DNA of 64,000 nt from Desulfocapsa sp. (GTDB lineage Bacteria > Desulfobacterota > Desulfobulbia > Desulfobulbales > Desulfocapsaceae): NCBI GenBank assembly GCA_029935315.1, contig JAOZKN010000002.1, positions 18,284 through 82,283 of the forward strand, written 5' to 3'. The notes below the pieces were generated by a model, which ran no database searches, was not told the DNA's origin, and was given only the letters and a program-made list of their open reading frames with translations. The translations under genes and the position numbers were made by a program. Below are positions 47,701 through 56,978 of this stretch, piece after piece. The first letter of the stretch is position 1. Each line of letters begins with the position of its first letter.

Positions 47701-50700
47701 TCAGCTGTTTAATACTTCTTTGACCATTCGACCAAGTTGATCTATTGAGTAAGGTTTTTTGATAAACCCACCTGCTCCGAGGCGGAGGGTTGTTTTGACA
47801 TCATCACTTTCAGAGAATCCACTGACGACAATGGCCTTCTGCTCAGGATATAACTTCAGTATTTCTTTATATGTCTCACATCCATTGATTCCGGGTTCCA
47901 TCAACATATCCATCAACAGCAAGTCCACGGGTTCTTTTTTCACAAATTCAATCGCCGATTCACCAGAATCGACTGAATCGACATGATATCCAAAGGACGA
48001 CAACGCCTGACTTGCAATATCTCTTAGTTGAGGCTCATCATCCACAACCAGAATATGTTCAGCATTACTGCTGCTTACTATTGGCTTGTGAGGTTTCTCC
48101 TCAGTCGTTTTCCTATCCTTGCTTACCGGGAAATAGAGATGAAAGCATGTTCCCTCTTCACTGCTCTCTACCAACACCTTCCCCTTGTGGTCTTCCATTG
48201 TATTCCAAACCACCGCAAGTCCTAGTCCGGTACCACTCTTTCCCATTGTTTTTTTCGTGTAAAATGGTTCAAAAATATGCTTTAAATCTGTGTCTGAAAT
48301 TCCAGTGCCAGTATCCCGCACACTTAATATTATATATTCCCCTACTTTGATTTTAAGTGTCAGAGCCATGGCCTTATCAACAAACTTGTTGTAAGTCGAA
48401 ACGGTAACAGTTCCACTGCTGACCATGGATTCCGCTCCGTTTATCACAAGATTTATGAGACATTTCTTCACATGAACTGGTGAACAGGAAATAGTAGGCT
48501 GTAGTGCATTAAAATTACATTGATAGCTTACGTCTGGATATGAGTCCCTCACGTGTTCGCACTCAAGAGAACCTATGTGGCCTTGAATTAAGTTGTTTAG
48601 GTTATGGTGCTCCCTGATACTGGCGGCACCTCTGGCAACGGTAAGTAAATCAGCAACCACCGTTGCCGCTCTCTGGCCAGATTCGAGAATTGCCTCAAGG
48701 GGTTTTCTTAACTCACTGTCCTTGGGCAAAGTCTGCAATAACAACTCAGGATAGCCAATGATCCCCGAAAGTGTATTGTTCAGATCATGTGCGACTCCAC
48801 CCGCCATCAGGCCAATGGCCTCCATCTTTTTTGATCGATGAAGCTGTTCTTTGGCCATGTTAGTTGCGGTCACATCACGAAGAGTACCTTTGATTTTCGC
48901 ATGGTTACCGTGTTTATCAAAAGTGAGTTCAGCGTTTATTGACACCTCATACAGATCGCCATTTTTATTTTCAAAAATCAATTCTAAACTGTGTACTTTT
49001 CCTTCATTTTTAATGGGTGTAAGAAGCAGGTCAAGATCTTTTGGGTTATTGCAGAGTATATTGATGTTTTTGTTGATCAGGTCTTTTGGGGAGTATCCGG
49101 ACAACTCAAGACAGGAAGGACTGCAATAGGTGATACTGCCATCCAGTTCCGATTCAAAATAGACATCGGTTATATTTTCCAGTATTCGCCGGAACCGTTC
49201 TTCACTTGTCTCTTTTTTCTCTTCAGCATTTTGACGATCTTCAACCATATGGTTGGCAAGTAATGCAAGGGATTCAAATTCATGAAAAGAGACCTTCTCA
49301 TGTTCTATTGCGAGCTGTTCAGAGGCAGATTTTTTAAAGAAATCCATAAACAGATCGAAATTCTTTTTAATCTTCCGGGAAAATAACCAGACCAGAAAAT
49401 AAGAGACAAATAAAAACATAGCTATAACCAGTAAAGCCTGGATGGTGAATTTCCGTGTAGCTTTACTGAAGGATTCCTGTTGCCTGGCAATGTCATCTTC
49501 TATAAAATCAACATACATTCCGGTTCCGATATACCAGTTCCATTCAGGGACAGGGGCACTGTAGCTTATTTTAGAATCTGATCTTTGTCCTTCAAGTCTG
49601 GGCATGACGTAACTGACAAAACCACCACCACTTTTTGCTTTTCCAATGAGTTCCTGTACAATTTTTAAACCATTTGTGTCGGATACATCCCACATGTTCT
49701 TTCCCTTGCCGGGGCCGGTGAGTATATTTCCTTCCCAGGTTCCGACAAACATATACCTGCCATTTGGTAACGTTGTGTTCTCTATCCTTTTAATAATTTC
49801 CTGCTTAATTTTATCCTCTTCATCCTGAAGATAAACACCATTACCAATGACCCAGTCCAGGGGAGGGAAGTATTTGACATATGAAATTTTAGGAATTTTT
49901 TTGGGGTATTCCGGTCTGTTCCAGTAATAGCTGCAAAATCCCTCTTGCTTTTCAGAGCGGGCCACGGCCAGAATCTCTTTAACGATATATTTTCCGTTAC
50001 TATCCTGGATGTTGATAATACTCTGGCCTTCCAGTTCAGGGTTGTTACGATTAATCTGCTCAACACCTGCCATATCTTCTGCAAAGTAATACCCTCGGCC
50101 ATCATTCCATGACGCCGCATACAGTGCATCGTGAACCAATGTACCAATTTCGCGAAGATTCAGTACCTCCCTGTTCTGTTCGTAAATATATTGGGCAATC
50201 TGATAGGCCTCTTCTGTTCGTTGCCGTAAATTTGCTTTTACCCTTTTTTCAAGTTCATCCCTGCTGTATTCAATAAAAATACCTATATTATCAACATCCT
50301 GTTTAATAGACTCTTTTGAACTGCTCAAATAACTTTCGCATATTTCTTCTACGTGGAGTTGAGAATGTTTGATTCGCTCGTGTAACCATAAAGAACCTAA
50401 TGCGATAACCAGGAGGGAAATCAACAGACAAGTGCTCAGTTGAATAACCCCGATCAGGCTTCGTTTCTTTTTCCTTGAGGTGTCCACTATCACTGGTTTA
50501 CCATTGCTTATCTGCAGCGTATCACTTGTATTGCACCTTACTAGTGTCTGTCCATTAATGAATATTTTCGCTCTAAATCGAGGCGCGAGGAAAATTTTAC
50601 CACTGGCATATAGTAGATATTCCGAGGATAAAATTCCACAGCAACAAAGAGTTAGAGGAAAAAGGCCATTTCTGGACGGGCACTTGCCATGTGTTTCATC

Positions 50701-50706
50701 ACACAC
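47701..50706 (-). CDS. Hybrid histidine kinase with double Cache sensor
   Basis: Up to 1001 residues: membrane helix (about 83-105), periplasmic sensor with two Cache-like repeats (YYFAEDMAGVEQINRNNPEL and YMFVGTWEGNILTGPGKG, each closing with a DWVIGNGVYLQDE/WNWYIGTGMYVD strand), second helix (about 425-450), PAS (about 510-620), HisKA (GLMAGGVAHDLNNTLSGIIG), HATPase (GKSGTGLGLAVVWNTMEDHKG) and one C-terminal receiver (LLMDMLMEPGINGC). The first about 70 residues look atypical and lack a ribosome-binding site, so the true start may be a GTG near 50490. Its last about 430 residues are paralogous to the kinase at 60.4 kb. Small-molecule sensing is inferred. Confidence 0.92.
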   Translation of the reverse strand: MCDETHGKCPSRNGLFPLTLCCCGILSSEYLLYASGKIFLAPRFRAKIFINGQTLVRCNTSDTLQISNGKPVIVDTSRKKKRSLIGVIQLSTCLLISLLVIALGSLWLHERIKHSQLHVEEICESYLSSSKESIKQDVDNIGIFIEYSRDELEKRVKANLRQRTEEAYQIAQYIYEQNREVLNLREIGTLVHDALYAASWNDGRGYYFAEDMAGVEQINRNNPELEGQSIINIQDSNGKYIVKEILAVARSEKQEGFCSYYWNRPEYPKKIPKISYVKYFPPLDWVIGNGVYLQDEEDKIKQEIIKRIENTTLPNGRYMFVGTWEGNILTGPGKGKNMWDVSDTNGLKIVQELIGKAKSGGGFVSYVMPRLEGQRSDSKISYSAPVPEWNWYIGTGMYVDFIEDDIARQQESFSKATRKFTIQALLVIAMFLFVSYFLVWLFSRKIKKNFDLFMDFFKKSASEQLAIEHEKVSFHEFESLALLANHMVEDRQNAEEKKETSEERFRRILENITDVYFESELDGSITYCSPSCLELSGYSPKDLINKNINILCNNPKDLDLLLTPIKNEGKVHSLELIFENKNGDLYEVSINAELTFDKHGNHAKIKGTLRDVTATNMAKEQLHRSKKMEAIGLMAGGVAHDLNNTLSGIIGYPELLLQTLPKDSELRKPLEAILESGQRAATVVADLLTVARGAASIREHHNLNNLIQGHIGSLECEHVRDSYPDVSYQCNFNALQPTISCSPVHVKKCLINLVINGAESMVSSGTVTVSTYNKFVDKAMALTLKIKVGEYIILSVRDTGTGISDTDLKHIFEPFYTKKTMGKSGTGLGLAVVWNTMEDHKGKVLVESSEEGTCFHLYFPVSKDRKTTEEKPHKPIVSSSNAEHILVVDDEPQLRDIASQALSSFGYHVDSVDSGESAIEFVKKEPVDLLLMDMLMEPGINGCETYKEILKLYPEQKAIVVSGFSESDDVKTTLRLGAGGFIKKPYSIDQLGRMVKEVLNS

Positions 50707-50937
50707 AATTTATAGATGTGTCTATAAAGTTTATAGAATGGCTGGGGGGAAGTCAAATAAGATTGTGCTGAGCACTGATACTCTGTCAATTACTGCAATC
50801 CTGCCGTAACGAGCTGTTGCGACTCATCATCGTTTAAGCGTCTGTATTTTTACAGTTTTTTTGAAGTGCGCTTGGGGCGTTTTCGTTTGTATCAGTGCGC
50901 TAGAGTGCTTCTGGACTGATAGATGCCCTTCCCTGTA

Positions 50938-52740
50938 TTAAGCCTTGATAGCCAAAGCCAGAAACAGATCCTTTTCAGCAAAGAGGAGCTTTTTGTCCAG
51001 CAGATCATCTAAAAACTGTAATAAAGCACTCTTTTTTATGGTGGGGAACTGTGCACCTATTTCATCAATGCTGCGTATGCCACGGCAGAAGAGATAAATT
51101 TTCCGTGATGTTCCCTGCAACCTGTGACGGAGGGAAGGGCCAGTTCTCTGTTCCTGTCGTATAAGGAGAAAATCGCCGCCATCACGATAGCTGAGAGCCG
51201 GTTTGGTGTTGTCTCTCTCCTTGTGGAAATCCTGCCACTGTCGGATCTTTTTGTGCACCGGTTTCCAGAGTATCTGTTGTCTGCTTCGGTCTCCCCTGTA
51301 ACTTTTGATCAACATGGTCAGTTTATCCAGTTGCTCGGGAGGAAAAAGTCTTTTGTTCTTTTTGTGTTGGATAACGGCTGTGATTCCAAATGCTTCTGGC
51401 TTTTCTGCAACCGGAGAGCCATGACCCAGAAAAAAAACAGCAGGAGAGAGTGGCGGATAGGGCAGAACAAAATCCAGGTTCACTAACGTCTCCTCTACTT
51501 CTTGTGCGCTGCTTTTGGGGAATTCACAAATCAGATTTCCATCAAGGGTAATACCCGCTTCTGCACTCTGGCGCATGGCGGCAACGTTATCAATACAGCG
51601 CGAACCTTTATTCATTTTTTTGAGCAGGCTGGAGGAGAGTGATTCTATTCCCACCTGAATAGCGCTCAGTCCACCCTGCCGGTAATGAGTCATGGTGTCA
51701 GGGCTGGTGATAACACGCAGCTCTGCAAAGAAATCATAGTCCGCTGTGCTCGATGCCATTTGTTGAAAGAACAGATCTGTTTCTTTGGGAGGCAGGGCAT
51801 TATCTGTGAAACAAAAATCCAGACACTTGTGATGTTTTGCCTGCTGTTCTACTTCCTTGACTACGTGTGCAGCAGATTTCCAGCGATAGCCGTGCCATTG
51901 CAGGTTCAGGTTGCAGAATTTACATTTGTTCCACCAGCATCCTCTGGAAAATTCAAGGGGGAGTACCGGGACAAACGTATTTGCCGCAAACTGCTCTTGC
52001 ATTTCCTTGAAATAGGGCGAGTAGTCAGGAACCGGCAGAGTGTTGAGGTCGGAAATTCCCTTTGTACAGGACAGATCGGGAAGGCGTTTTTTACTGAGGA
52101 TTGTTGCCGCTAAAGATGTGTCCCCCGCATCAGAGTGAATGCTGTTACAGAGTTGGAGAAGAGCCTCTTCGCCCTCACCATTCACCACGTAATCAATTTG
52201 CGGAAAATGCTGCACCAGTGAAAATCCGATCTCGCCCACACAACCAGAGCCGCCTATAACAATGGGAAGCTCAGGACGAAGTCTTTTAATCATTTTTGCA
52301 GCACTGAGCGATGCAAAAAGTTGATTGAAACAGACAGAGAATCCGAATAATTTGTAGGTGGCTAAATCAAGGGACTCAACCCATTTTTCCAGGTTTTGCT
52401 GCAAAACATCAGAGCAGGACTGGAAATCCAGTTTATTAAGATCTGGAATTTTTCTGCATTCTTCATAAAAGAGTTTTTCGGCAGAGTCTTGCTGCTCAGG
52501 ATAGAGCAGAGGGGCGTAAAGGGCATCTCCGGCCCAGCTGTTGAGTGCCAGATAGTGGTAATGTCTGCTGCCAAGGCTTGCCGCAATAGCCAAGTAAGGA
52601 TGGAATAGATCTGTGCTGTAGCCGCTGTTCTGGTCAAGGTAGGCCTTAAGCGTTGCCAGTTGAATGGATGGCCTGTTAAAAATTGACCAGGGCATGGAGA
52701 CAAGCCCCAGACGAAAGGAAGATCTTTCCTTTGTGTTCAT
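50938..52740 (-). CDS. B12-binding radical SAM protein of the RiPP maturation type
   Basis: A 600-residue protein. An N-terminal B12-like Rossmann region (about 120-230, LPIVIGGSGCVGEIG and YVVNGEGEEALLQL) precedes the radical SAM core with GCWWNKCKFCNLNLQWHGYRWKS. The GCWW...C..C signature followed by an aromatic/KS stretch is characteristic of RiPP (bacteriocin) maturation radical SAM protein 1 (TIGR03975). Cluster cysteines are residues 268, 273 and 276, a Cx4Cx2C spacing. The C-terminal about 100 residues resemble a winged-helix/PqqD-like segment. Starting at ATG 52740 keeps the upstream repeat outside the gene. No precursor peptide is evident nearby. Confidence 0.8.
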   Translation of the reverse strand: MNTKERSSFRLGLVSMPWSIFNRPSIQLATLKAYLDQNSGYSTDLFHPYLAIAASLGSRHYHYLALNSWAGDALYAPLLYPEQQDSAEKLFYEECRKIPDLNKLDFQSCSDVLQQNLEKWVESLDLATYKLFGFSVCFNQLFASLSAAKMIKRLRPELPIVIGGSGCVGEIGFSLVQHFPQIDYVVNGEGEEALLQLCNSIHSDAGDTSLAATILSKKRLPDLSCTKGISDLNTLPVPDYSPYFKEMQEQFAANTFVPVLPLEFSRGCWWNKCKFCNLNLQWHGYRWKSAAHVVKEVEQQAKHHKCLDFCFTDNALPPKETDLFFQQMASSTADYDFFAELRVITSPDTMTHYRQGGLSAIQVGIESLSSSLLKKMNKGSRCIDNVAAMRQSAEAGITLDGNLICEFPKSSAQEVEETLVNLDFVLPYPPLSPAVFFLGHGSPVAEKPEAFGITAVIQHKKNKRLFPPEQLDKLTMLIKSYRGDRSRQQILWKPVHKKIRQWQDFHKERDNTKPALSYRDGGDFLLIRQEQRTGPSLRHRLQGTSRKIYLFCRGIRSIDEIGAQFPTIKKSALLQFLDDLLDKKLLFAEKDLFLALAIKA

Positions 52741-52783
52741 CGCTGATTTCTTTTCGTAAAAAGGATAAATTGGGATGGCCAGG

Positions 52784-52890
52784 TAAAAAGCTTCATATGC
52801 GAGGCACGTCAATTTTCTATCATTTCGGCGTACAAGAGTACGTCGTAATGATAGAAAATTAACAGTAACGAAGCAGATGAAGAGTTTTTA
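52784..52890. repeat. Dispersed palindromic repeat, copy 2
   Basis: Nearly complete long palindrome of about 107 bases: TAAAAAGCTTCAT at the left pairs with ATGAAGAGTTTTTA at the right, and AATTTTCTATCAT pairs with ATGATAGAAAATT around GTACAAGAGTAC. Same family as the element at 6911-7055 (shared TACGTCGTAATGA and GATGAAGAGTTTT). It separates the radical SAM gene from lolA. Confidence 0.85.
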
Positions 52891-52898
52891 CACCGCCA

Positions 52899-53600
52899 TC
52901 ACTGGTTGATGATCTCAGTGCCTTCTGGAGGCGTAAAAGAAAATAACTGTGTCATCATTGCTTTGTTCTCTGGATCAAGCGTGTCCACCAGCAGATCAGA
53001 AAAATTGAGAACAGTCAGTGTATCAAAAAGATCGAGTATCTCCATCCGTCTGATCAGTGAGTCTTCGGTAATCCATAAATGGATGGAAGCCACCTGAGTC
53101 TTGTGAATTTTAGGGGTGAGTTTTATAATGGTACTATGTTTTTCCTCAGTGTCTGTTTGGTGATCTGCCTCTGAAATGGTGAAATCTTTCAGGAGGTTTC
53201 CGGTACCGGTGAAAAAAGAATAAGTAAGATCCTTTTGCAGAGCTGTGGCCGGGGTGACGATCATCTGCTGCAGGGATTCAAAATACATGGAGAATGATTT
53301 GCCGTCACTGACCAGTACCTGTCTGTCCGGATCCGAATAGTTCCAGCGCATTTTCCCAAGAGTCTGCTCTTTGACAAAATATGCCTGGCCGCGGCCTGTT
53401 TTGGGCCGTCCTGTGAGCTGTCCACGTGTGTTCTGGACGAAGTTAAAGCTTAAGGTCTTGATGGCGTCGTATCTGCTCTGAAGCTTTGCTGCAGCTTGTT
53501 CCGGTGTTTCGTCCTGGGCAGCGTGTGCAAAAGTGGCGAGAGTGACGAGCAGGAGACAAAGAAAAAATGACAAACGGTTGGGTAGGAATAAAATTTTCAT
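52899..53600 (-). CDS. lolA: Outer-membrane lipoprotein carrier protein LolA
   Basis: A 233-residue periplasmic carrier. Signal peptide (residues 1-27, AHA-AQ), then the LolA fold: LQSRYDAIKTLSFNFVQNT, KMRWNYSDPDRQVLVSDGKSF (conserved Arg and aromatic patch) and a long C-terminal strand set. It overlaps the upstream murI stop by 4 bases (ATGA), so the two are coupled. Confidence 0.9.
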   Translation of the reverse strand: MKILFLPNRLSFFLCLLLVTLATFAHAAQDETPEQAAAKLQSRYDAIKTLSFNFVQNTRGQLTGRPKTGRGQAYFVKEQTLGKMRWNYSDPDRQVLVSDGKSFSMYFESLQQMIVTPATALQKDLTYSFFTGTGNLLKDFTISEADHQTDTEEKHSTIIKLTPKIHKTQVASIHLWITEDSLIRRMEILDLFDTLTVLNFSDLLVDTLDPENKAMMTQLFSFTPPEGTEIINQ

Positions 53601-54373
53601 GCAACAATAAGCTCCATGGGACGATGAAAGATACGCTCTGCCACTTTCAGGGCTGTTTCCGTACAGTCTGATGCGTAATAGCTGTGGCTGGCATCTGATT
53701 GTTCGTTAACAATTTCCGGGTGGCGTAAAAGATACTCTTTTACATAATGAGCCGTTTGGATTGAAGAGTCAATAAGTTGTACTTTTTTACCGATTCGTGC
53801 CTGAATCAAATCTTTTAAAAGAGGGTAATGGGTACAGCCCAGTACCAGGGTGTCTATCTGCTGATTTTTTAAAGGATACAGGTAACGCCTGAGGATCATT
53901 TTTGTTTCTCGTTTATTCAGCCAGTTTTCTTCAACAAGTGGTACCAGTAGGGGGCATGCTTTTGCAAAGACCTTAAACTCCGGATTTGCTTTGTTGATTG
54001 TTTGTTGATAAATGCCACTTTTGACTGTGGCTTTGGTGCCGATTATTCCGATTCTTCTTGTTTTACTTATCTGTATGGCACGCTCTGCTGCAGGGCTGAT
54101 TACTTCAATGATGGGAACCTGAAAACGATCGCGAAGGGTTTTGGTTGCCACAGATGAGGCAGAGTTACAGGCTATAATAATGAGTTTTGCACCTTTATCC
54201 AGTAAAAACTCGGTATTTCTAATGGAATAGTTGATGATGGTTTCAGGACTTTTGGGACCGTAGGGGGTTCGTGCGATATCCCCGTAATAGACGATGGGGT
54301 AATTGGGGAGCAGTTGCTCTACGGCACGGGCTACGGTCATGCCGCCTATGCCTGAATCGAATATTCCTATCAT
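53597..54373 (-). CDS. murI: Glutamate racemase
   Basis: Supplies D-glutamate for peptidoglycan. A 258-residue protein with GIFDSGIGGMTVARAV, IIACNSASSVATKTLRD (first catalytic Cys) and LVLGCTHYPLLKD (second catalytic Cys). Both cysteines and adjacent residues are intact. It is coupled to lolA downstream. Confidence 0.97.
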   Translation of the reverse strand: MIGIFDSGIGGMTVARAVEQLLPNYPIVYYGDIARTPYGPKSPETIINYSIRNTEFLLDKGAKLIIIACNSASSVATKTLRDRFQVPIIEVISPAAERAIQISKTRRIGIIGTKATVKSGIYQQTINKANPEFKVFAKACPLLVPLVEENWLNKRETKMILRRYLYPLKNQQIDTLVLGCTHYPLLKDLIQARIGKKVQLIDSSIQTAHYVKEYLLRHPEIVNEQSDASHSYYASDCTETALKVAERIFHRPMELIVA

Positions 54374-54826
54374 GTGTGTGTAATACTCCGGGGACGGATT
54401 TATGGTCTGCTTCTGTCCGCTTTGACCGTAAATGGCTTGATTTTTAAATATTTTTTCATCCAGTTTGTATCAAGCGTGTTTCTCGCAAAGACTGATACAA
54501 ACTGGATGAAAAAATATTGAGAAAATACTACGCAATTTTCGGGATGACGCTCCCACAAGCAGCCCATAAATCCTCTTGCAGGTAGCATAGGTTTCGAAAT
54601 CCTCAGTTGGAAGAACTTGTGAAAAGTAATTTCTAAGGCTGTAAAAGTCAAGCCATGATGGCCGCTTTGCTTGTTGTCATTACGGGAGTTGACAAGCAGG
54701 AAACAAGCGTTACAATAGCATTGTCTCTTGAATGACAGAAAAATCTGACTGCCGGTTGCATGAAATAAAGTCAGAAATACAGTGAAATATTGCCAATTGA
54801 ATATAGATTCAACGGAGTTATTGAAA
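54374..54826. other. Intergenic region with large hairpin
   Basis: No convincing gene in these 453 bases. The main feature is the 26-base perfect inverted repeat described at 54447-54518. A weaker pair GCTTGT/ACAAGC lies near 54668-54696. AT rich toward the FmdB gene. Confidence 0.5.
54447..54518. repeat. 26-bp perfect inverted repeat (20-base loop)
   Basis: The left arm 54447-54472 (AATATTTTTTCATCCAG, then TTTGTATCA) is perfectly complementary to the right arm 54493-54518 (TGATACAAA, then CTGGATGAAAAAATATT) around a 20-base loop. The stem exceeds a usual terminator and lacks a GC-rich base. It lies between divergent murI and fmdB. Confidence 0.9.
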
Positions 54827-55105
54827 ATGCCTGTTTATGAATATGAATGTCCAGCATGCGAAATAGTTCATGAAGTTCAGCAGCGAATGGCTGACGATCC
54901 CCTTCAGGATTGCCCTGATTGTGGTGGACCGGTAAAAAAGATTATGTCCAGAAGCTCTTTTCAGTTAAAAGGTGGTGGTTGGTATGCGGATGGATATTCA
55001 TCTGCAAAACCAGAAAAATCTTCCAAAACAGAGAGCAAAAAAACTTCCAGTCCGCCTCCATGTAAAAGTGGTGGAAGTTGTCCCTGTGCCACTGCCAGTT
55101 CATAA
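54827..55105 (+). CDS. FmdB-family zinc ribbon protein
   Basis: A 92-residue protein beginning MPVYEYECPACEIVHEV, with CxxC (residues 8-11) and CPDCGG forming a putative zinc ribbon, followed by KIMSRSSFQLKGGGWYADGY, the classic FmdB core. The tail is Lys/Ser/Pro rich and ends in a second Cys cluster (CKSGGSCPC). Family function is uncertain (suggested regulator or metal binding). ATG 54827 preferred over GTG 54782 by homology. Confidence 0.9.
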   Translation: MPVYEYECPACEIVHEVQQRMADDPLQDCPDCGGPVKKIMSRSSFQLKGGGWYADGYSSAKPEKSSKTESKKTSSPPPCKSGGSCPCATASS

Positions 55106-55317
55106 ACCAGCTACCCACAAGGGTGATAACCTTGCTGACGAGCAAGCACTGGTTTAATAACACGAAGTAAAATTTTTGTAGCATTAAGCTTTTGTGCAGT
55201 TCTCAGTTGTTCGCATCAGTCGTGACAACAAAGGGCGCGCAGAGTGCTTATTGCCTGCGCTGACTGACAACGCCATTGTTCCCTGCTTGAGCTGTTTCAC
55301 TTCTCAATGGATGCACT

Positions 55318-56961
55318 ATGACTTCACAGGCTGTTCCTACCCAGGCATTTTCTCGTAACGTCTCACTTATGCGCTCCAAGGTATCCCGTTATGCCGTGGT
55401 TGGAGTCTTTATTGCCATTGCTGCAATCATTGTTGCCACATTACTCAGCGATTTCCTCACCCACAGTTCCATCACTCTTGCCGGGCTATACACCACCCAG
55501 AAAACTAACTCCGTTCTCTGGATTCTCGACGGGCTGCCCTTTATTTTCGCCTTCTGGGGCCAGTATGTGAGCTCCCTGATTGCCTACGAAACCAGTGCCA
55601 TGGTAACCGAGCAGACCGAAGAACTCAGGAGTCAAACCGAGGATTTGGAACGCAAGATGATGCACGACTCCACCCACGACCTCCTCACCGGCCTGCCCAA
55701 CAGGTCCCTGCTGGTGGATCGCATGCAACAGGCCATCGTGGTGGCCCATCGCAGTGACCAGCCCCTGGCCCTGCTCATCCTTGACCTAGACCATTTTAAG
55801 GAAATTAACGATACCCTTGGCCACTACCAGGGTGATCTTCTCCTGCAGCAAGTTGGTCTGCGCCTACAGAATGCCCTGTTACCCACCGATACCATCGCCC
55901 GCCTGGGAGGCGACGAGTTTGCCATTTTCCTTTCCACCCTGGCCCATAGCGATGATCTTAAAATAATCCTTACAAAAATCAAAAAGGTCTTCGCTCCCCC
56001 CTTTGTCCTTAAAGAGAATATGCCCTTAAACGTCAAATGCAGCATAGGCATAGTCATCTACCCCACCCACGGAAAGGACGCCGATACTCTTATGCAACGG
56101 GCTGATATTGCAATGTATGTCGCGAAGAACTCCCAGCGCGATTTCCTTTACTACTCCTCAAAATTTGACCAGCACAGCTCAGAACGCTTAACCCTGATGG
56201 CGGAACTGAGTCAGGCCATCGCCAATGATGAGCTGGTCACCTACTTCCAGCCCAAGATCAATACGGCAACCATGGAAGTGACTGGTATGGAGGTCCTTGT
56301 GCGCTGGCAGCATGATAAATTAGGTCTGCTGCTGCCCGATCAGTTTATTCCCCTGGCCGAACGAACAGGGCTCATGGCCCCCCTCACAATCTGGGTCCTG
56401 CAATCCACCTGCCGCACCCTTGAACAGTGGCAAAAGGAAGGACTGAGCATCAAGGCATCGGTGAATATTGCAGTACAGATCCTGCTGGATCCCGAACTCC
56501 CTGAGATCCTTACCGGTCTCCTGGCCTCCGTTGATCTCCCTGAAAACAGCCTCATGCTAGAGATCACTGAGACCTCTGTAATGAAGGACCCGGATCTGGC
56601 TCTGGCGGTACTCCATCGTTTGCGGGAAATTGGAATCGAGATATCCATTGATGACTTCGGTACCGGCTATTCATCCCTTTCCTATCTCGGTGAAATGCCG
56701 GTGAGTGAAGTGAAAATTGATAAATCTTTTGTGCTGGAGATGCTCAACCGCAAAAAAGACGGAGTAATCGTCAAGGCCACCATTGATCTGGCCCACAACC
56801 TGGGCCTCAAGGTGGTTGCCGAAGGGGTGGAAACTCGGGAGGTGGCACGAAAACTGGGGAGTCTTGGCTGTGATACTTTACAGGGCTACCTCTTCAGCAG
56901 GCCTGTCTCCGCGACTGACTTTAAGCAGTGGCTGGTGAAGTTTAATGCCATCAATGCCTAG
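55318..56961 (+). CDS. Membrane-bound GGDEF/EAL-type diguanylate cyclase-phosphodiesterase
   Basis: A 547-residue cyclic-di-GMP protein. Two membrane helices (about 25-47 and 66-90) precede a coiled coil, GGDEF domain (active site LGGDEF intact; the upstream RxxD inhibitory site lacks its Arg, reading PTD) and an EAL domain with EVLVRW in place of EAL but with DDFGTGYSS, EITET, KIDKSF and EGVET intact. Both activities are plausible; which dominates is unknown. The base composition is visibly richer in G+C and C-ending codons than neighbouring genes, a possible sign of transfer. Confidence 0.92.
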   Translation: MTSQAVPTQAFSRNVSLMRSKVSRYAVVGVFIAIAAIIVATLLSDFLTHSSITLAGLYTTQKTNSVLWILDGLPFIFAFWGQYVSSLIAYETSAMVTEQTEELRSQTEDLERKMMHDSTHDLLTGLPNRSLLVDRMQQAIVVAHRSDQPLALLILDLDHFKEINDTLGHYQGDLLLQQVGLRLQNALLPTDTIARLGGDEFAIFLSTLAHSDDLKIILTKIKKVFAPPFVLKENMPLNVKCSIGIVIYPTHGKDADTLMQRADIAMYVAKNSQRDFLYYSSKFDQHSSERLTLMAELSQAIANDELVTYFQPKINTATMEVTGMEVLVRWQHDKLGLLLPDQFIPLAERTGLMAPLTIWVLQSTCRTLEQWQKEGLSIKASVNIAVQILLDPELPEILTGLLASVDLPENSLMLEITETSVMKDPDLALAVLHRLREIGIEISIDDFGTGYSSLSYLGEMPVSEVKIDKSFVLEMLNRKKDGVIVKATIDLAHNLGLKVVAEGVETREVARKLGSLGCDTLQGYLFSRPVSATDFKQWLVKFNAINA

Positions 56962-56978
56962 AACGGTAATGACATTCT

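Noticed and set aside
50707..50937. RiPP precursor peptide near the radical SAM maturase
   Set aside because: Only very short frames without a leader or core-like pattern were found in either flank.
55106..55317. Terminator after fmdB (AAACCAG/CTGGTTT arms with inner CTTGCT/AGCAAG)
   Set aside because: The outer arms are short with a long interruption and no T run; too weak to call.
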